Assembly (NCBI GenBank): GCA_001783035.1
Contig: MFQK01000048.1
Span: forward strand, 9,244-21,687
Source: Candidatus Magasanikbacteria bacterium RIFCSPLOWO2_02_FULL_44_11
Lineage (GTDB): Bacteria; Patescibacteriota; Patescibacteriia; Magasanikbacterales; GWA2-37-8
Direction: 5' to 3'
Length of the DNA stretch: 12,444 nucleotides
Shown: piece after piece, positions 12,204-12,444 of the stretch
Layout: each line of letters opens with the position of its first letter
Numbering within the stretch: position 1 is the stretch's first letter
The notes under the pieces: generated by a model
What the model saw: the letters and a program-made list of their open reading frames with translations, nothing else
Databases searched by the model: none
What the model was told of the DNA's origin: nothing
Made by a program: the position numbers and the translations under genes

Positions 12204-12230
12204 ATTTTTAACAGTTTATTTGTGGAACTG

Positions 12231-12259
12231 ATTTTATCATGTTTCGAAATGTAGCGCAA
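12231..12259 (-). promoter_or_regulatory. Possible promoter of the amphi-Trp gene
   Basis: TTGCGC (12259-12254), a 17-nt spacer and TAAAAT (12236-12231) preceded by TGA (extended -10). The -35 is weak. Transcription would start about 21 nt before the ATG. Confidence 0.45.
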
Positions 12260-12318
12260 AATAAGGGAATTTTTGTTGCCACTTTTTGGGGTACAGATCA
12301 AGGCGGGGTATTTTATTG

Positions 12319-12444
12319 TGCGGAGAGAGAGGGCGGTCGCCAAAGGCGACCTATTCGAACGCGCTCACTTCGTTCGCTTCACGAAAACCTTCGGGTTTTC
12401 GTGAGCTTTCCTCAGTATGTAAGAAACTTCGTTTCTTACCATCT
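12319..12444 (-). mobile_element. Second copy of the tRNA-associated mini-element (cut by window edge)
   Basis: The hairpin module of 4077-4156 recurs: GCTCACTTCGTTC (12362-12374), hairpin CACGAAAACC-TTCG-GGTTTTCGTG (12380-12403), a short CTTTCCTCA linker, and hairpin GTAAGAAAC-TTC-GTTTCTTAC (12419-12439). To the left is TGCGGAGAGAGAGGG (12319-12333), which resembles the 3' end of a tRNA-Ser. An extra GGTCGCC/GGCGACC hairpin (12334-12352) and a T-loop-like ATTCGAAC (12353-12360) come next. By analogy with copy 1 the intact tRNA would lie just beyond the right edge on the minus strand. Confidence 0.55.

Noticed and set aside
1..12444. CRISPR array or transposase/insertion sequence
   Set aside because: No regularly spaced direct repeats and no DDE, serine or tyrosine recombinase motifs were found in any convincing frame.

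Overview
The window looks like a piece of a small-genome bacterium of the Patescibacteria/CPR type. This is an inference from gene style, not from a marker gene. The signs are low-to-moderate GC, tightly packed genes, almost no Shine-Dalgarno sequences, several probable leaderless starts, a zinc-binding protein with an N-terminal anchor but no lipobox cysteine, a half-size MFS-like protein, and coiled-coil proteins without recognisable relatives.

Left part (1-4302, all on the minus strand) is an accessory/defence island lying directly downstream of a tRNA-Ala gene. Read in the direction of transcription it holds an abiEi-abiEii toxin-antitoxin pair with a clear promoter and a 31-bp palindromic operator, then a small zinc-ribbon protein in the same operon, the C-terminal third of a type I specificity subunit (hsdS, 5' truncated), a GHKL ATPase overlapping a STAS-like DUF4325 protein (with its own, apparently leaderless, promoter), and an hsdR that runs off the left edge. 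The hsdR has lost its nuclease core and first motor domain by an in-frame internal deletion. No hsdM is present. The locus therefore reads as a decayed type I restriction system into which, or beside which, other defence-like modules were placed.

Between the island and the tRNA-Ala lies a ~174-bp element, flanked by a 20/21 direct repeat of the tRNA 3' end and filled with hairpins. A second copy of the same hairpin module, with compensatory base changes, sits at the right edge (12319-12444). It is fused to a sequence resembling the 3' end of a tRNA-Ser. I read these as two copies of a miniature element that inserts at tRNA 3' ends. This is the most unusual signal in the window.

Middle part (4378-9291) has mgtC (plus); an MFS-like, Nudix and O-antigen ligase-like operon (minus, tail-to-tail with mgtC); two translationally coupled coiled-coil proteins (plus); and a short, GC-rich, basic 69-residue protein. 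That last gene has a full-consensus promoter, the only strong Shine-Dalgarno in the window and a strong terminator. Its promoter is built into the terminator hairpin of the gene before it.

Right part (9419-11944) is a complete zinc ABC importer operon, znuA-znuC-znuB. Its promoter carries a perfect inverted repeat between -35 and -10, the expected place for a zinc-responsive repressor. A bidirectional terminator separates it from a small convergent amphi-Trp domain gene (minus), and then comes the second mini-element copy.
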